Assembly (NCBI GenBank): GCA_963556145.1 | Contig: OY744467.1 | Location: 4,774,001-4,838,000, forward strand | DNA from: Hygrocybe punicea | Taxonomy: Eukaryota; Basidiomycota; Agaricomycetes; Agaricales; Hygrophoraceae | Direction: 5' to 3' | DNA: 64,000 bases | Part shown: in pieces, positions 1-13,188 of the stretch | Numbering within the stretch: the stretch's first letter is position 1 | Layout: each line of letters starts with the position of its first letter | Notes under the pieces: generated by a model | The model's database searches: none | The model's input: the letters and a program-made list of their open reading frames with translations, nothing else | Told to the model about the DNA's origin: nothing | Translations under genes and position numbers: made by a program

Positions 1-2357
<2,357 letters not shown>

Positions 2358-3851
2358 ATGCATCGAAGTCGCCAATGCCTTGGGCTTGTAATTCACAAGA
2401 GGCCAGTCTCTCTGGCGTCGACCAGAAAAACACCATTTTCTGTCTTGGCCCTTGAATCATCAGCCGACGACACTTGTGCAGCAATTGTTACCTCAGCTCG
2501 CGAAATTTTGTCAAATGTGGTCATCAAACAACACAACTTGTATGTAGCACCCTCACAACTTACTATTCACGAGCTGGATGATTCACGCGCCGTTTTCATC
2601 ACCAAGACACGAAGGATTCGGCGGCATACATCCGTCGGTGGCCATAGAAGCCCACCAACGCAATATGGTAATGCTCCTCTCCAAGGAATGACCAAAGAGC
2701 AAGTTCAATATGATACAAGCCAATAGCTGTCCGTCGAGCATTGGCCGAAGCAGACATGGATGTAAACGATATAGATGGTATCGCATATACCAGAGGTCCC
2801 GGTGAGTGCCTTTTTTAATTACACACTGCCGTACATGTAATGATACTCGAAGGAATTGGGGGATGTTTGAGCGTTGGGTCCAACGCAGCAAAAAATCTCG
2901 CCGCAGCACTGAACAAGCCGTTAGTCGGCGTGCATCACATGGTTCGCACTATCACTTCTTCCATGACGTCCACCTGATATCATCCACACACACAGCAAGC
3001 TCACGCGTTGACGCCATTTCTCACCTTACCCCACTCCCAAATCCCGAGCTTTCCCTTTCTGACACTCCTCATATCTGGAGGACACACGCTACTGCTCCTT
3101 GCCAACTCTGTCACATCGTTCCACACGCTGGCAACGACAACGGATGAGAGCATTGGACGAGCATTTGACAAGGTATCCAGAATGCTGGGACTTGGCTGGT
3201 CAGATCTCGGGCCAGGTGCAGCCCTGGAACAGTTCTGCGCGGTCGAAAATGATGATTCGGCAGTCGAAATCCCTTCATTTCCCCGGCCCATGTATTCCCA
3301 GTTGGCATTTTCGTATAGCGGACTCCACTCATTTGTCGAGCGATTCATCTTTACCAGCGGTGGCATTCAAAATCTAAACTTACCCACAAGACGTTCCTTG
3401 GCCCGAGCGTTTCAAACATCTGCAGTGGGGCAGCTGGAGGAGAAACTTGCGCTTGGTTTGAAATATTGCGTACAGAAGGGCGTGAATATACGCCAAGTGG
3501 TCGTTAGTGGCGGGGTTGCAAGTAATCTTTTTTTGAGGGGGCAGTAAGACACTATCCTCTTCACTTCTTGTGTGTTTCGAGTGATAACGGGTCCAACCTT
3601 TTCACCAGGCTGAACAATTTTCTTCGCCAGGCTAGTTCTGATATTGCAATTTCCTTAGTTCTGCCACCTCCTGCACTTTGCACAGGTGAGTTTTGTGTCC
3701 CCTTCACATTCCAGTGAGATCAATGTTCAACCGACCAGATAATGCTGCTATGATCGCTTGGGCTTCGATGCACCGCTTCCTCGCCAAGGACTACGATGAT
3801 TATGCAATTGATCTCCGTGCGAAATGGAAGATTGAGGAGTTGACAAGTTGA
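2358..3851 (+). CDS. QRI7: Mitochondrial tRNA N6-adenosine threonylcarbamoyltransferase (Qri7/OSGEPL1)
   Basis: Kae1/TsaD/Qri7 family enzyme that transfers the threonylcarbamoyl group to A37 of ANN-decoding tRNAs. A basic leader of about 25 residues, suited to mitochondrial import, precedes [16 protein letters not shown]. Spliced exons then give the canonical blocks [34 protein letters not shown], the metal-binding [24 protein letters not shown], the [17 protein letters not shown] block, and the C-terminal [13 protein letters not shown] and [14 protein letters not shown]. At least five introns; the last exon ends at the TGA at 3849-3851. The length (about 400 aa) fits the family. No lesion seen. 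It is divergent from CEF1. Confidence 0.93.
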
Positions 3852-4002
3852 TTTGTGAAACATCAAACCCAATCGGAAATATGGATAAAGGTATAAAGTT
3901 CATTATCCAATGTACATCCCAGTGCTGAGTTGATACTTGAGGCTGGCTCGGAAGAACCGAAATGCGAAAAGTTGGAATTGTAGTCTTTTTTGTTACGGAA
4001 AT

Positions 4003-4428
4003 TCACTTGTCCGCAGACGCCTCGTCTAGTTTCTCCCGCATTGCGATTTCATGACGTATTTGAACCCATTTCCCATCCTCCTGGTCATAGCAATACTTCA
4101 CTTTAACACTGTGGCCCTCATCGCGATCAGCTAAAGAAACTTCGACACCGTAATCGTCCTGAAGCTCCTTCGGTTCTTCAAGGAGAATCATAGGCTGCGT
4201 CAACTTCTTCCAGTGGCCTGTATAACCGGATATCGTATCGTCACGTTTCGAGGCCATCAACCGGCCGTCGTAGTAGACGGTAAGTGATGGGGAAAGGAAA
4301 GAAAATGTTTTCTCGAGATCGTGTTCGTTGAAGGCGGCAAGGTAAGCTTTGTACAGATCACTGAATCTAGGACGCTGGTTGACTTGGACTTTAGTCGGAA
4401 ATGTGTGAACTGGCGTGCTCACCGTCAT
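4003..4428 (-). CDS. NTF2-like (SnoaL-type) fold protein, function unknown
   Basis: Single-exon 141-residue protein. The pattern DLYKAYLAAFNEHDLEKTFSFL, then SLTVYYDGR, then a C-terminal beta segment ending in WVQIRHEIAMRE is typical of the NTF2-like/SnoaL superfamily of small cone-shaped domains, which cover many unrelated enzymes and polyketide cyclases. There is no signal peptide or membrane segment. I cannot assign a substrate. It is convergent with QRI7 (about 150 bp between stops) and its promoter abuts the initiator tRNA. Confidence 0.7.
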   Translation of the reverse strand: MTVSTPVHTFPTKVQVNQRPRFSDLYKAYLAAFNEHDLEKTFSFLSPSLTVYYDGRLMASKRDDTISGYTGHWKKLTQPMILLEEPKELQDDYGVEVSLADRDEGHSVKVKYCYDQEDGKWVQIRHEIAMREKLDEASADK

Positions 4429-4513
4429 CGTTGGCTAACTGTTGGCCAGCAATGTCACTGATTATGTGATTGACTGGTAGCTAGTTATAATGCAAAGGTG
4501 TACTCTGCAGTAC

Positions 4514-4585
4514 AGCACCATGGCGCAGTGGAAGCGCGCAGGGCTCATAACCCTGAGGTCACTTGATCGAAACAAGTTGGTGCTA
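4514..4585 (+). tRNA. Initiator tRNA-Met (CAT), intronless
   Basis: A 72-nt cloverleaf. The acceptor stem AGCACCA pairs with TGGTGCT and is followed by discriminator A. The anticodon stem CAGGG/CCCTG holds the loop CTCATAA (anticodon CAT). The T arm CTTG/CAAG carries the loop ATCGAAA, with A in place of the usual T54, which is diagnostic for eukaryotic cytosolic initiator tRNA. Seven T residues (4586-4592) directly after the gene form a Pol III terminator. Confidence 0.96.
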
Positions 4586-4592
4586 TTTTTTT
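4586..4592 (+). terminator. RNA polymerase III T-run terminator
   Basis: Seven consecutive T residues immediately downstream of the initiator tRNA gene. Confidence 0.85.
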
Positions 4593-4755
4593 CCCCGGCA
4601 CCAGCCACTGTTAGAGCCCAAACTCGTTCCGTCTTCGGCACATTGTGGCTGTAACGCAAGTGGAGCCCGGCGATGCCGTCGGCATGGTTACATGTGAAAC
4701 ATGCGGTGTCCATCAACCAAGCCATCACCGTCAATTTGTCACCTTTTTTCCCGAG

Positions 4756-4763
4756 TATATATA
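4756..4763 (+). promoter_or_regulatory. TATA box of the four-TM protein gene
   Basis: TATATATA about 120 bp upstream of the start codon at 4885, in an otherwise gene-free leader with T-rich tracts. Confidence 0.55.
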
Positions 4764-4884
4764 CCTCGCTGGTGCTATGGGGGCAAACAACAGGCTGGTC
4801 CTATTCATCGTCTTCGCTCGCACAAATTTCTCGCCATCTTTTTTTTTAACGACTCTTAACGTTTTTAACGACTAAACCCAATCT

Positions 4885-5616
4885 ATGGCTCACACTCGCT
4901 CCCGCTTGTTCTGCTGCTGTCTGCCTGTGAGATTCGGCGTGTTTGTCATTGCGCTGCTGGGTTTGCTGGGAGGTTCATTGGTCGCAGCTGCTGGCATCGT
5001 CTCACTCAAGAACACCGGTGCGTGGTTTGCGCTCAGTTTATTCATGCGCATGTCTTTCTTACCGGGATGCTTCCAGGATCCGGTAAAACAACCTTGGTCA
5101 TTGAAGTTGTCATTTACATTATACTCGCCATGATATCCATCTTCGGGTAAGCCACCATGCCCCCTCATTACTTTGCTCATCTCAACCCACTCCTTGATAA
5201 GTTTGATGGGCGCAATCATGAGACGCCGCAGACTCGTCGCCCTTTACTGGGCCATGTTGACGGCCCATCTTCTGTTCAGTATCGTGTCGGGTGCCCTCGC
5301 CCTCAACGCTCTCTTCAAGGATGCACCAGCTAATCTCGACAAGTGTATTGATGGCTCACAAGACCCTAACGTTGCCACTGCTTGCAAGAAAGCCATCAGT
5401 CTCATCAAAGGCGGCATGGTCGCGCTCTTGATCATCGCTTGGCTCATCCAAATCTGTACGTTCATACCCATCCTACTTCCCGTGCCAACCCCCCTGCTAA
5501 CTTCAATTACTTCACGTATCATAGACGGTTGTATCATTGTCGACAGGTACACGAGCCAGTTGCGTGAGGAGGAGGACGCAATGTTCAAGGAGGATTCAGG
5601 ACGACCCACCTGGTGA
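4885..5616 (+). CDS. Small four-transmembrane protein, tetraspan-like, function unknown
   Basis: Exons 4885-5017, 5077-5146, 5202-5455 and 5525-5616 join into a 182-residue frame. It begins with a Cys-rich basic segment (RSRLFCCCLPVRFGVF) leading straight into TM1. TM2 (IEVVIYIILAMISIFGLMG), TM3 (ALYWAMLTAHLLFSIVSGAL) and TM4 (GGMVALLIIAWLIQIYGCII) follow. The extracellular loop between TM3 and TM4 holds two Cys residues (KCIDG, ATACKK), and the short acidic tail ends in GRPTW. Such Cys-start four-TM proteins recur in Agaricomycetes, but no biochemical role is known to me. The CCC cluster next to TM1 could be palmitoylated (inference). Confidence 0.75.
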
Positions 5617-6038
5617 TCCTGTCCAACCGCTTATGCATGATCCTGTTCCGTGTCAGCTGTATTAGAATCGTGTTCAATCTACAGACCTTTTCCCTCCCAA
5701 TGCCCGAGTCGGATCCCATCCGTAACTAACGCTCTAAATGTATTACAAACACATCACGTATGGCAGTGCTCCGATACGTCCAGCTCCTTGGTCCGAAGGC
5801 TGTGAACCACGAGGCGAATAGTGTCATTGCCGAAACCACACTCGTGTCATCAACGCTTAGTCGCAGCAGTTCCTTTACAATGTTCATGCGATGGCCAAAG
5901 AAATATATAAAGGTCCCGTGTCGCATTGGCATAATAATGGGATCTGAAAAATATAAATAGTACAAATATCCTAGACGCAATAGGAGCATAGGACAATGAA
6001 TACTAGACAGGCCTGGTGAAATGTTTCGACCTCCTCTG
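5617..6038. other. Intergenic region
   Basis: Shared 3' flank of two convergent genes. Only short incoherent reading frames; nothing else recognised. Confidence 0.5.
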
Positions 6039-6990
6039 TCAATACCCCGATCTAGAATAACCAGGATACTCAATCCTCAAAGTCGGATCACTGCTCCGAC
6101 TCCTCTTCGACGATGAATGCGAGCGACGGTGTTTATGTTTCCTTCCAGAGGTCGAAATAACCACCGGAACCCCCGCGCTCGCACTGTACGGCATCGGCAT
6201 CGGCATGGACACCGAAGAGGCCCTGTGGCGACTGTATGACGTCGAAGGCACGGCAAGCATCGACGGATTTCCGTAGGACGCGTGGCCATAGCCAGGCATC
6301 GGATAGCTGGCCGGCATGTAGCCGCCTCCACCGTATGATCCCCCGCCGTAATGAGTAGGCACCATGACGCTCGTACCAGGTATGGGAATCGCACTGCTGC
6401 CATATTGCCCGCCAGGGAGCAGCATCTGTTGGGAGTGCGAGTGCGAGCGACGACGGGAATGCGAGCGGTGGCGGGAATGTGGCCGATCGAACATCAGAGG
6501 GTCATCGTAGACATAAGCGTTATCGTAGGAACCGGAAAACGAGTTATGGCGAGAGCGGGAGCGTGAATCGTAGTCGTCTCCGCTCTGTAGACCAGTAACG
6601 GGACACTGAGTGTGGAGCACTGGCAGACGTGAAAGAGAGCTCACCTCCGAAAAAATGATAGAGGCAGTTGAAGCTGCAGCATCAGAAGCCGTCGTGCGGC
6701 CGTAGCTGTCCAGGGAGCGGCCAATGTTCTGCATAAGGCGGGTTACTATTGTGATGAACAAAAAAAATCAGATATTGTCAGCCACCGGTGAGACTACGTT
6801 CAAAGTGACCTTCCGCAATAGCCAATCCAATGAGAGCATCCCTTTGCCTTTCAGAATCATCACGGAGTGGCTCGTATATTGAGCTATTGTGTATCCAGGT
6901 GCGATACGCCTCGTATGCTGCTGCTTGCCCAATCTCGGCGGGAAGCATCTGATTCAATGCTCCCTGGAGATCTGTCAGCCCACAACCCAT
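6039..6990 (-). CDS. Low-complexity Ser/Arg/His/Gly/Tyr-rich protein with MGC start
   Basis: The reading frame starts MGCGLTDLQGALNQML at 6990. A Gly2-Cys3 start can accept N-myristate and palmitate, which would anchor it to membranes (inference). An acidic helical N-terminal domain of about 70 residues runs to 6778. A short intron (donor after SLT) and a second 63-nt intron at about 6588-6650 follow. The remainder is disordered: Arg/Ser/His repeats (HSRHRSHSRRRSHSHSQQ), a Gly-Tyr-Met-Pro segment and a final basic Ser-rich tail ending GYSRSGY. I recognise no catalytic domain. RS-like tails often bind RNA or carry phosphorylation sites. The start codon is chosen because upstream sequence in the same frame does not look coding. 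Confidence 0.6.
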
Positions 6991-7942
6991 TGTCAGTAGG
7001 TGAAGTTAGACACCCTCACCATGCCGTATGCCCTGTGGTGGGACTGTCGCGCCTCGTATATGCCAACGCCAAGGCCGCTTTCACGACCTCGGTGTCCCCT
7101 CACATAACTCCAGGCGTGATCAAACAGCGAGCTATTCACATTCGACGTACGAAGACGGACGTTCGGATGGCGAGAAAGGACGGGTCGGAAGTTATTCCTG
7201 GGAGAAATGATTTCAATGCGCATGCTCACGGGTCAGGATTAGCAGCGTGTGCCCGATAAAAGTCATACCCGCCCCCTTATAACAGAATGAGGATTTAGTT
7301 TTGGACTGGACCTCCCTATCTGACACAGCGGACAGACGCTTACATGTTGACTGGGGCCGGAAGTTGGGCACAGGAGGGGGAATGAACTGAAACTGTTATT
7401 TTACGAATTGGATGATGTTGGACAAGGCAAAGTTGTGGAAGACTACCTGGTTCGTGCCCCATTGTGGGTTGTGTTGGTAGTAGGAATAAGCCATCGTATA
7501 GAAGGGAGATAAGTGGAGGGCGGGCAAGATTGGAGCTTAAATAACATGCGGTGGTGGAGAACACGAGGCGGCCAAAGATCTTGATGACTCGGATTCCTGA
7601 ACAGCTGAGCGCCTGTTTTCTCGCATGCGAGCGTCACTGGCACTGCGCCATCCATCTTATCAGCTCGTAAATATACCGACCATCTGAACCCCAATGGCTG
7701 TGTCGCGCTCATGCGGGCATTGCGTTATAATAATTTATGCACAGCCAGCTTTTACTTGGCGTGCGATGTTGTCGGGTCGATAATACCAATCCTGGAACTT
7801 GGGGATTAAGTTGATTTGATCAAACCCTAGGCGTATACAGTCCTCAGAGTCACGGTGCCCGCTCGCCCGCCCGAGCGTCACCATCCTGTGGATCTATTTT
7901 CACCGTGTATGGACCAGATACAAAGATCGTGAAATATGAAAA
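6991..7942. other. Intergenic region, about 950 bp
   Basis: Upstream of the MGC-start gene and downstream of COG5. Short frames on both strands lack domain signatures. It probably holds the promoter and leader of the minus-strand gene ending at 6039. Confidence 0.5.
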
Positions 7943-10900
7943 TCACAAGTCGCTCTTTGCGTTCCTTAACACAGTCCTTGCCAGCTTCACAAATTCTTGA
8001 GCCCTAGCATCCACCTTGACGTCCTCACTCTCTTTCACCTTCTCCCAGTGCGTCAATCCCCCATCCACGAGTGTCCATGCTTCTTCCTCGGAGTGTTCGT
8101 CCACCCATCGCACGTATTCCGCTTCCTGCCAGCCATGCAGGCTGTGCGGCAGCGGAATCGGCGAGCGCACAAGGATGTGGTGTAGCACTATCAGAGGTGA
8201 AAGCCCAAGGGTGTGTTTTGGTGATGCGAGTTGTGCATTGTCCAAGAACAGGAGTGGTCTGCAAGATGGTAAAAATTTGTCTGGTGAATGACATGCTTTA
8301 ATAGGAACAAGCCCACCTCATGGCTCTCAACTCCCGGTATTCCTCCCCGACGCTCTCGAGATTACCACCACGCTTACTCTGCGGATTCTCAACCATGAAA
8401 GCACTCAGTGCAAACTCAAGCTCCGTCATATCGCTCGTCAATTGCAGTTTGCCGCTCTCTCCAAGAGGCTTCGCGATCGATACGTGCAGTACAAATGTTC
8501 GGATAACAAACCGCACAATGGACATTACCCTTGGGAATTCCAAGAAAAGAAAATTTGGCTCAACTTTCGCACAGGTTGAAGTGAGAACATGAAACTGACC
8601 AAGCCTTCCCATCCTCACCCACAGCAAACTTACTAAACACCTCTTCCTTCACAAACCCCAATTTTTCCACTAAATCCTTCATATAAGGGCTCGGCCCACC
8701 CCCCAACCCTGACATCAGGTCTACATGCTGCGTCTTTCCGAAATCAATACGGTGCATCCACGCAATGATCGCACCTAGCTCGCGCCGGATGGCTGTTAGC
8801 AGCGGATCGACGATGCGGTCATATGCACGACGGATGTTCTGCTCCGAATCATAACGAGTTAGACGCTGGGTTGCTGTTCAAGGAGTAATTTACTTGAATG
8901 GAAGGGGAGATAATCGCGAAGACGGCTTCTGTATACTCGTCTTCTAGCTTTCGGAGCATGGTCCAAGATTGATACAAACATGAGGCAAGTTGTCCATTAA
9001 CAGTTTGCTGGAGTGTGGCCGTTGGTCCCTGGAGATTTACCGCCGACCGATCTCGCGCGTACTATGACACGAAGCAACGATAACACCAACAAGACCCTAC
9101 ACATCAAGGCGCCACGTACCATATTGTCGACCCTACCCAACAAGCCATCAAGACATCCCACCACATTCCGCGCTACCGTCCTCACCAACAACGGGTCGAA
9201 CCGTGCCGAATCCAGCTCATTTGCCACTGTCCTTGCAATATTCAATCCTTCATTGGTCCCGGGGGGTGCTCTGGTGCCACCAGAGAATGCCAGACTGATG
9301 CTTTCATTGAGGCGCGTAGTCGAGCGGGCGAGATAGATGGATTCAAAGTTAGACAGCGCACGAAGGACTAGGACGGTTTCCGGACTACAACAGTGTCAAA
9401 ACTCTAGGCACGCAAGAACAGGTGGGTTGGAAAGACTGCACCTTTGATAAGTCTGGGAGTAGATTGTGTCTGTATAAACAGCGATCTTGGCGAAAAATTC
9501 ATGGAAGAGCCGGAGGAGTCTCGGATAACTCGTGCCAAGAGTTTGTTGCAGAAACGTAGAGCCTTCGATAAATCAAGTTAGGTAGTTGCTTCGCGTAACA
9601 TGACATTTCCCGTCACACTTTTGGCTGAATCCCGCCCATACTTTTCCAACGATCGACCAACTGAAGTCCAGAATGTAGCACTGGGTTTGTTCTCCAAGAC
9701 CTTTCCAAGAGAAATATGTGGAATGTTTGTGAATGGATCCGTGGTGAGCGGACGCCTCACCTTCATCGCCTCATCCAAAAATATAACTTGCGACACCGTA
9801 TCCTTTTTCAACTTCAGTACCTTTTCCAGCGTGTGTACCTTGGGAACAACGAAACAATCACAGCGCTTAGATAAGACGGTATAGGCGCTCAGGCAACCAC
9901 ATACACAGCGACAGCCGAACGTCAAATTTCACGCACCTTTATACACGCCGTGGCCATGTCTTCCATCAGATAGTCTAGTCTTTCCCAGAGGGCGGCGGTC
10001 CATTGAGGGACTGTCAAAGTCGTCGGCTCGGTCCTTATACGGGACCTGTAAACTAGGCTCTGGGATGGAGACGCCGAAGGTGATTGCGCCGCAGAGGGTG
10101 AATCTATAAATGCGGATCGATCGACCAAGCAATACACAGTCATGGGCTTGAACGGATAGAACGATAAGATGCCGGGAGACCGAGCTCACCTTTGATCAAC
10201 GCGTCCTTGGAGATTTTATTCAAGTCGAACGAACTCCGTATGCGTTCTTCGATAGCTTCAGAGAGACCCAGAACGAGACTTTGTACGAGATCAGGAAGCA
10301 CACGGAGGTTGTGTGCTGTTTGGAGGGAGGAAGCAAGTAAGGACTGGTTCTGCGATACAGTAAACTCCGTTAATAAATCCTAGAAAGCGCACGGTGAACC
10401 AGAAAGGCGGGACGCGTGACGTTACCCGAAACACGTAGTTATGAGGATGTAAAGAAAAGGGTTACCAACAAGTGTGTTGAGCCCTGTAAGAATCATGGAC
10501 TCCATCTCAGAGGTAATCTTAGCCTGCGCGTCTTCGATGAAGGGTATATGTGTCGTTACAGCATTGATGGAGCGTAGTGGAATGATGGTGGTGGCGTCAG
10601 GGCAGTCTTCCTGTTCTTGTGCCTCCCCATCGCCATTTCGTTCACTAGATGAGAGTTGTTTCTTGGGTCCGTCGAGTAATGCCACTAACCCAAGTTACGA
10701 AATTGGGACATAAACCATTTTTTCGCGGTAGAAAGACGAGATAACAACACACCCAACTCGGCAATGCTGAGTGCGGCTTTCGCTATGGTCCGTTCCTTCT
10801 CGTCCTCATTGTCAACCCCCGCTCCTTGGAATGGGTCTCGAGCCGACCCATCAACGACCGTATCTTGGCTTGGTGTCGTGGTCCGGCTGATATTTCCAAC

Positions 10901-11548
10901 CCCACCGACATCCATTTCATGCATCTGAGCCTCTAGTCGCCGTGAGAGCACTACGAAGCGGGAGGTGCGACGCAAGACGTCTGAGGCCTGCTGGAGGCGC
11001 TGAAGGCGCGATACATACGTCTGCAGGGACTGATACGGGACGCGAATTTTGAGACGTAACCTAGAGAAATGCTAATGTGAGGTTCTTCTTGGAGAACATG
11101 TGGAAAGGAGAGGTCTTACTTTTCTAGGGAAGCCTCGATGTCGTTGAGGCCTGCTCGAACCGATGTTAGAGAGCCGGAGAGGCCATTAGCACTGGCTGCT
11201 TGTGAGAGAAATTCTTCATGATGGGTTGTGACCTATGAGAAATACCGATCAACATGAGGGTCCCAACAACAGCCGACTGTAAACTCACGACGGCCTTGAT
11301 CTGTTTGGACACATCGTCTATCCCAAAATTCAACTTTGAAATAGCAACCGATATGTCCTCCTTTGCAAGGGGTTCCGAGGCTTTTATCGGGGCTGATTTT
11401 CCCCCTTGTTGTGCCTGCGGGGGATATGGCTCACCGGCAAGGATCGCATTGGCGTATTCGTTTGGATCAAATTCAGGATTGGCAAAGATGGAGTAGTCTG
11501 GGGGATATTAGTTGAATAACACAGCTCTGGTGACAATTTACCTGTCAT
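7943..11548 (-). CDS. COG5: Conserved oligomeric Golgi complex subunit 5
   Basis: Subunit of the COG vesicle-tethering complex that keeps glycosylation enzymes in the Golgi by retrograde transport. A tiny first exon (ATG at 11548, M-T) splices to DYSIFANPEFDPNEYANAIL. Next come the conserved SKLNFGIDDVSKQIKAVV segment and the VPYQSLQTYVSRLQRLQQAS coiled-coil region. The gene then runs through about a dozen exons, including VYTLEKVLKLKKDT-like and LEKYGRDSAK pieces and the C-terminal block SDMTELEFALSAFMVENPQS, to a stop at 7943. Predicted length (about 850 aa) fits the family. It is head to head with ILV6 (105 bp between start codons). Exon boundaries in the middle third were not all resolved. 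Confidence 0.87.
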
Positions 11549-11653
11549 ATTATCGTGAAGACGTCAACCAGGTCTTGACATCGTCGACAACGGTGAACAA
11601 ACTTTTTTATGACGGCATCACGTGAACTTTTTACTTGAATTTTTCTCTGTAGT
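11549..11653. promoter_or_regulatory. Bidirectional promoter COG5/ILV6
   Basis: 105 bp between two divergent start codons. No TATA box visible. Any shared element controlling Golgi trafficking and branched-chain amino acid synthesis genes must lie here or in the first introns. Confidence 0.5.
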
Positions 11654-12917
11654 ATGTTCAAGTTAGCCCTGCGAGGACCTACCAGTAGATTCTCGTCCCG
11701 GCTCTTGTCCTCGACCCCACGTCTTCGTGCGCCAGACGATGTCCCAAAGCCACCCCAACCACCAAAACCCATCGATGACTCCACCTCTGCCTTGGACTAC
11801 AAACGCGCTCAGAGACACCGACCACCCCCTCTCCCCGCCTTGGACGTGCCACGCTCAAGATCGGCCGAAGAAGCCGTGACCAACATCCTCTACAACACCC
11901 CGCCCCCCAGTCTGCAGCCCTTCAAAAAGTGCGTTACTCATTATTCCTAAATTCTCTAACCGACTGTGCACGGTTTCTGCAATGTTTAGACACGTCCTCA
12001 ACTGCCTCGTACAGAATGAGCCCGGCGTACTTTCCCGCGTGTCAGGCATCCTTGCCGGGCGTGGGTTTAACATCGACTCGCTCGTCGTCTGCCGCACCGA
12101 GGTCCGTGACCTCAGCCGCATGTGCATCGTCCTTAGCGGTCAGGACGGAATCGTCGAGCAGGCACGCAGGCAGCTCGAAGACCTCGTGCGTTTCTTCCTC
12201 CTTTCCTTCCTTCTTTCCCTGAGACTTCCGCACCCCTTCTGCATCCGCTCATAACTGAAACCTATTTTGCAGGTCCCTGTGTGGGCAGTCCTGGACTACA
12301 CCAACACCCGGACAATCTCACGCGAGCTCGTCCTCGTAAAAGTATCCATCCTTGGCCCAGAGTACCTCGAGGACCAACTGCAGGGCGGGCCCTCGCTAGA
12401 ACCCTCACGAGAGGAGAAGACATTGAAATTCGAACGCGAAACAACGCTAGCACACCACTTTGAACGCAGTGCACAACCTGAACACAACCAACACGAACAC
12501 CGACAAACCCTGCAGCAGCAGCAGCAGCAGCAGCCACAACACCCACCCTCAGCACTCCCACTTACACCTTCACAGGCCCTACGCAACAAGCACCAGCACC
12601 TACATTCCATCTCTGTGCTTGCTTCGCAGTTCGGTGCCAAGATCGTCGACGTGAGCGACCACTGCGTGATCGTCGAGCTCACAGCCAAGACGGCCCGCGT
12701 CGAGGCATTCCTGAGCCTCCTACGGCCGTTTGGTGTGCTTGAGGCAGCGCGAACGGGTGAGTCGCACCCCCTAGCTCGTATGTTATTGTAATGACGGGTG
12801 CACTTCGCAGGTATGATGGCGATGCCACGGACGCCGATTGCCCGGGGTGCCGAGGAGGATGACGACGTCGAAGAGGCGACCGGTCCTATGGACGCGAGCC
12901 TTCTCCCGCCTGGCTGA
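11654..12917 (+). CDS. ILV6: Acetolactate synthase regulatory (small) subunit, mitochondrial
   Basis: Regulatory subunit that stimulates the ILV2 catalytic subunit and confers valine feedback inhibition in branched-chain amino acid synthesis. Exons 11654-11928, 11990-12185, 12273-12756 and 12811-12917 join into 353 residues. An Arg/Ser-rich leader looks like a mitochondrial presequence. The first ACT domain reads HVLNCLVQNEPGVLSRVSGI and GRGFNIDSLVVCRTEV. VPVWAVLDYTNTRTISRELV and a second ACT-like half (SISVLASQFGAKIVDVSDHC) follow. Between them is a fungal insert carrying seven or more Gln from a CAG tract. The C-terminus is acidic and ends LLPPG. Complete; no lesion. Confidence 0.93.
12510..12532 (+). 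repeat. CAG microsatellite encoding polyglutamine in ILV6
   Basis: A run of CAG codons inside the ILV6 inter-domain insert, flanked by His/Gln/Pro-rich sequence. Length variation between strains would be expected. Confidence 0.8.
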
Positions 12918-13188
12918 TCATGAAAACTACACCCCGAACCGACCTCAAGCAACGGAATGATTTTATTTAAATAAACTAGCAAGGATACAATGAAGTGGAT
13001 TGTGACAAAATGGAAAGGTTGGACGACATTAAAATGTACACATACTAAAGACTGAAAGGCAATCGATACAAACCCGAGACCAAACCGAGTCTACAATATG
13101 ATAAGTTATAAGAGTTGGGTCGTACTGTGCAATGTCTCGCAAAGGTGTGAGAGAACGGGCTTCAAAAGTCCGGTGCAATGTGGGTATG

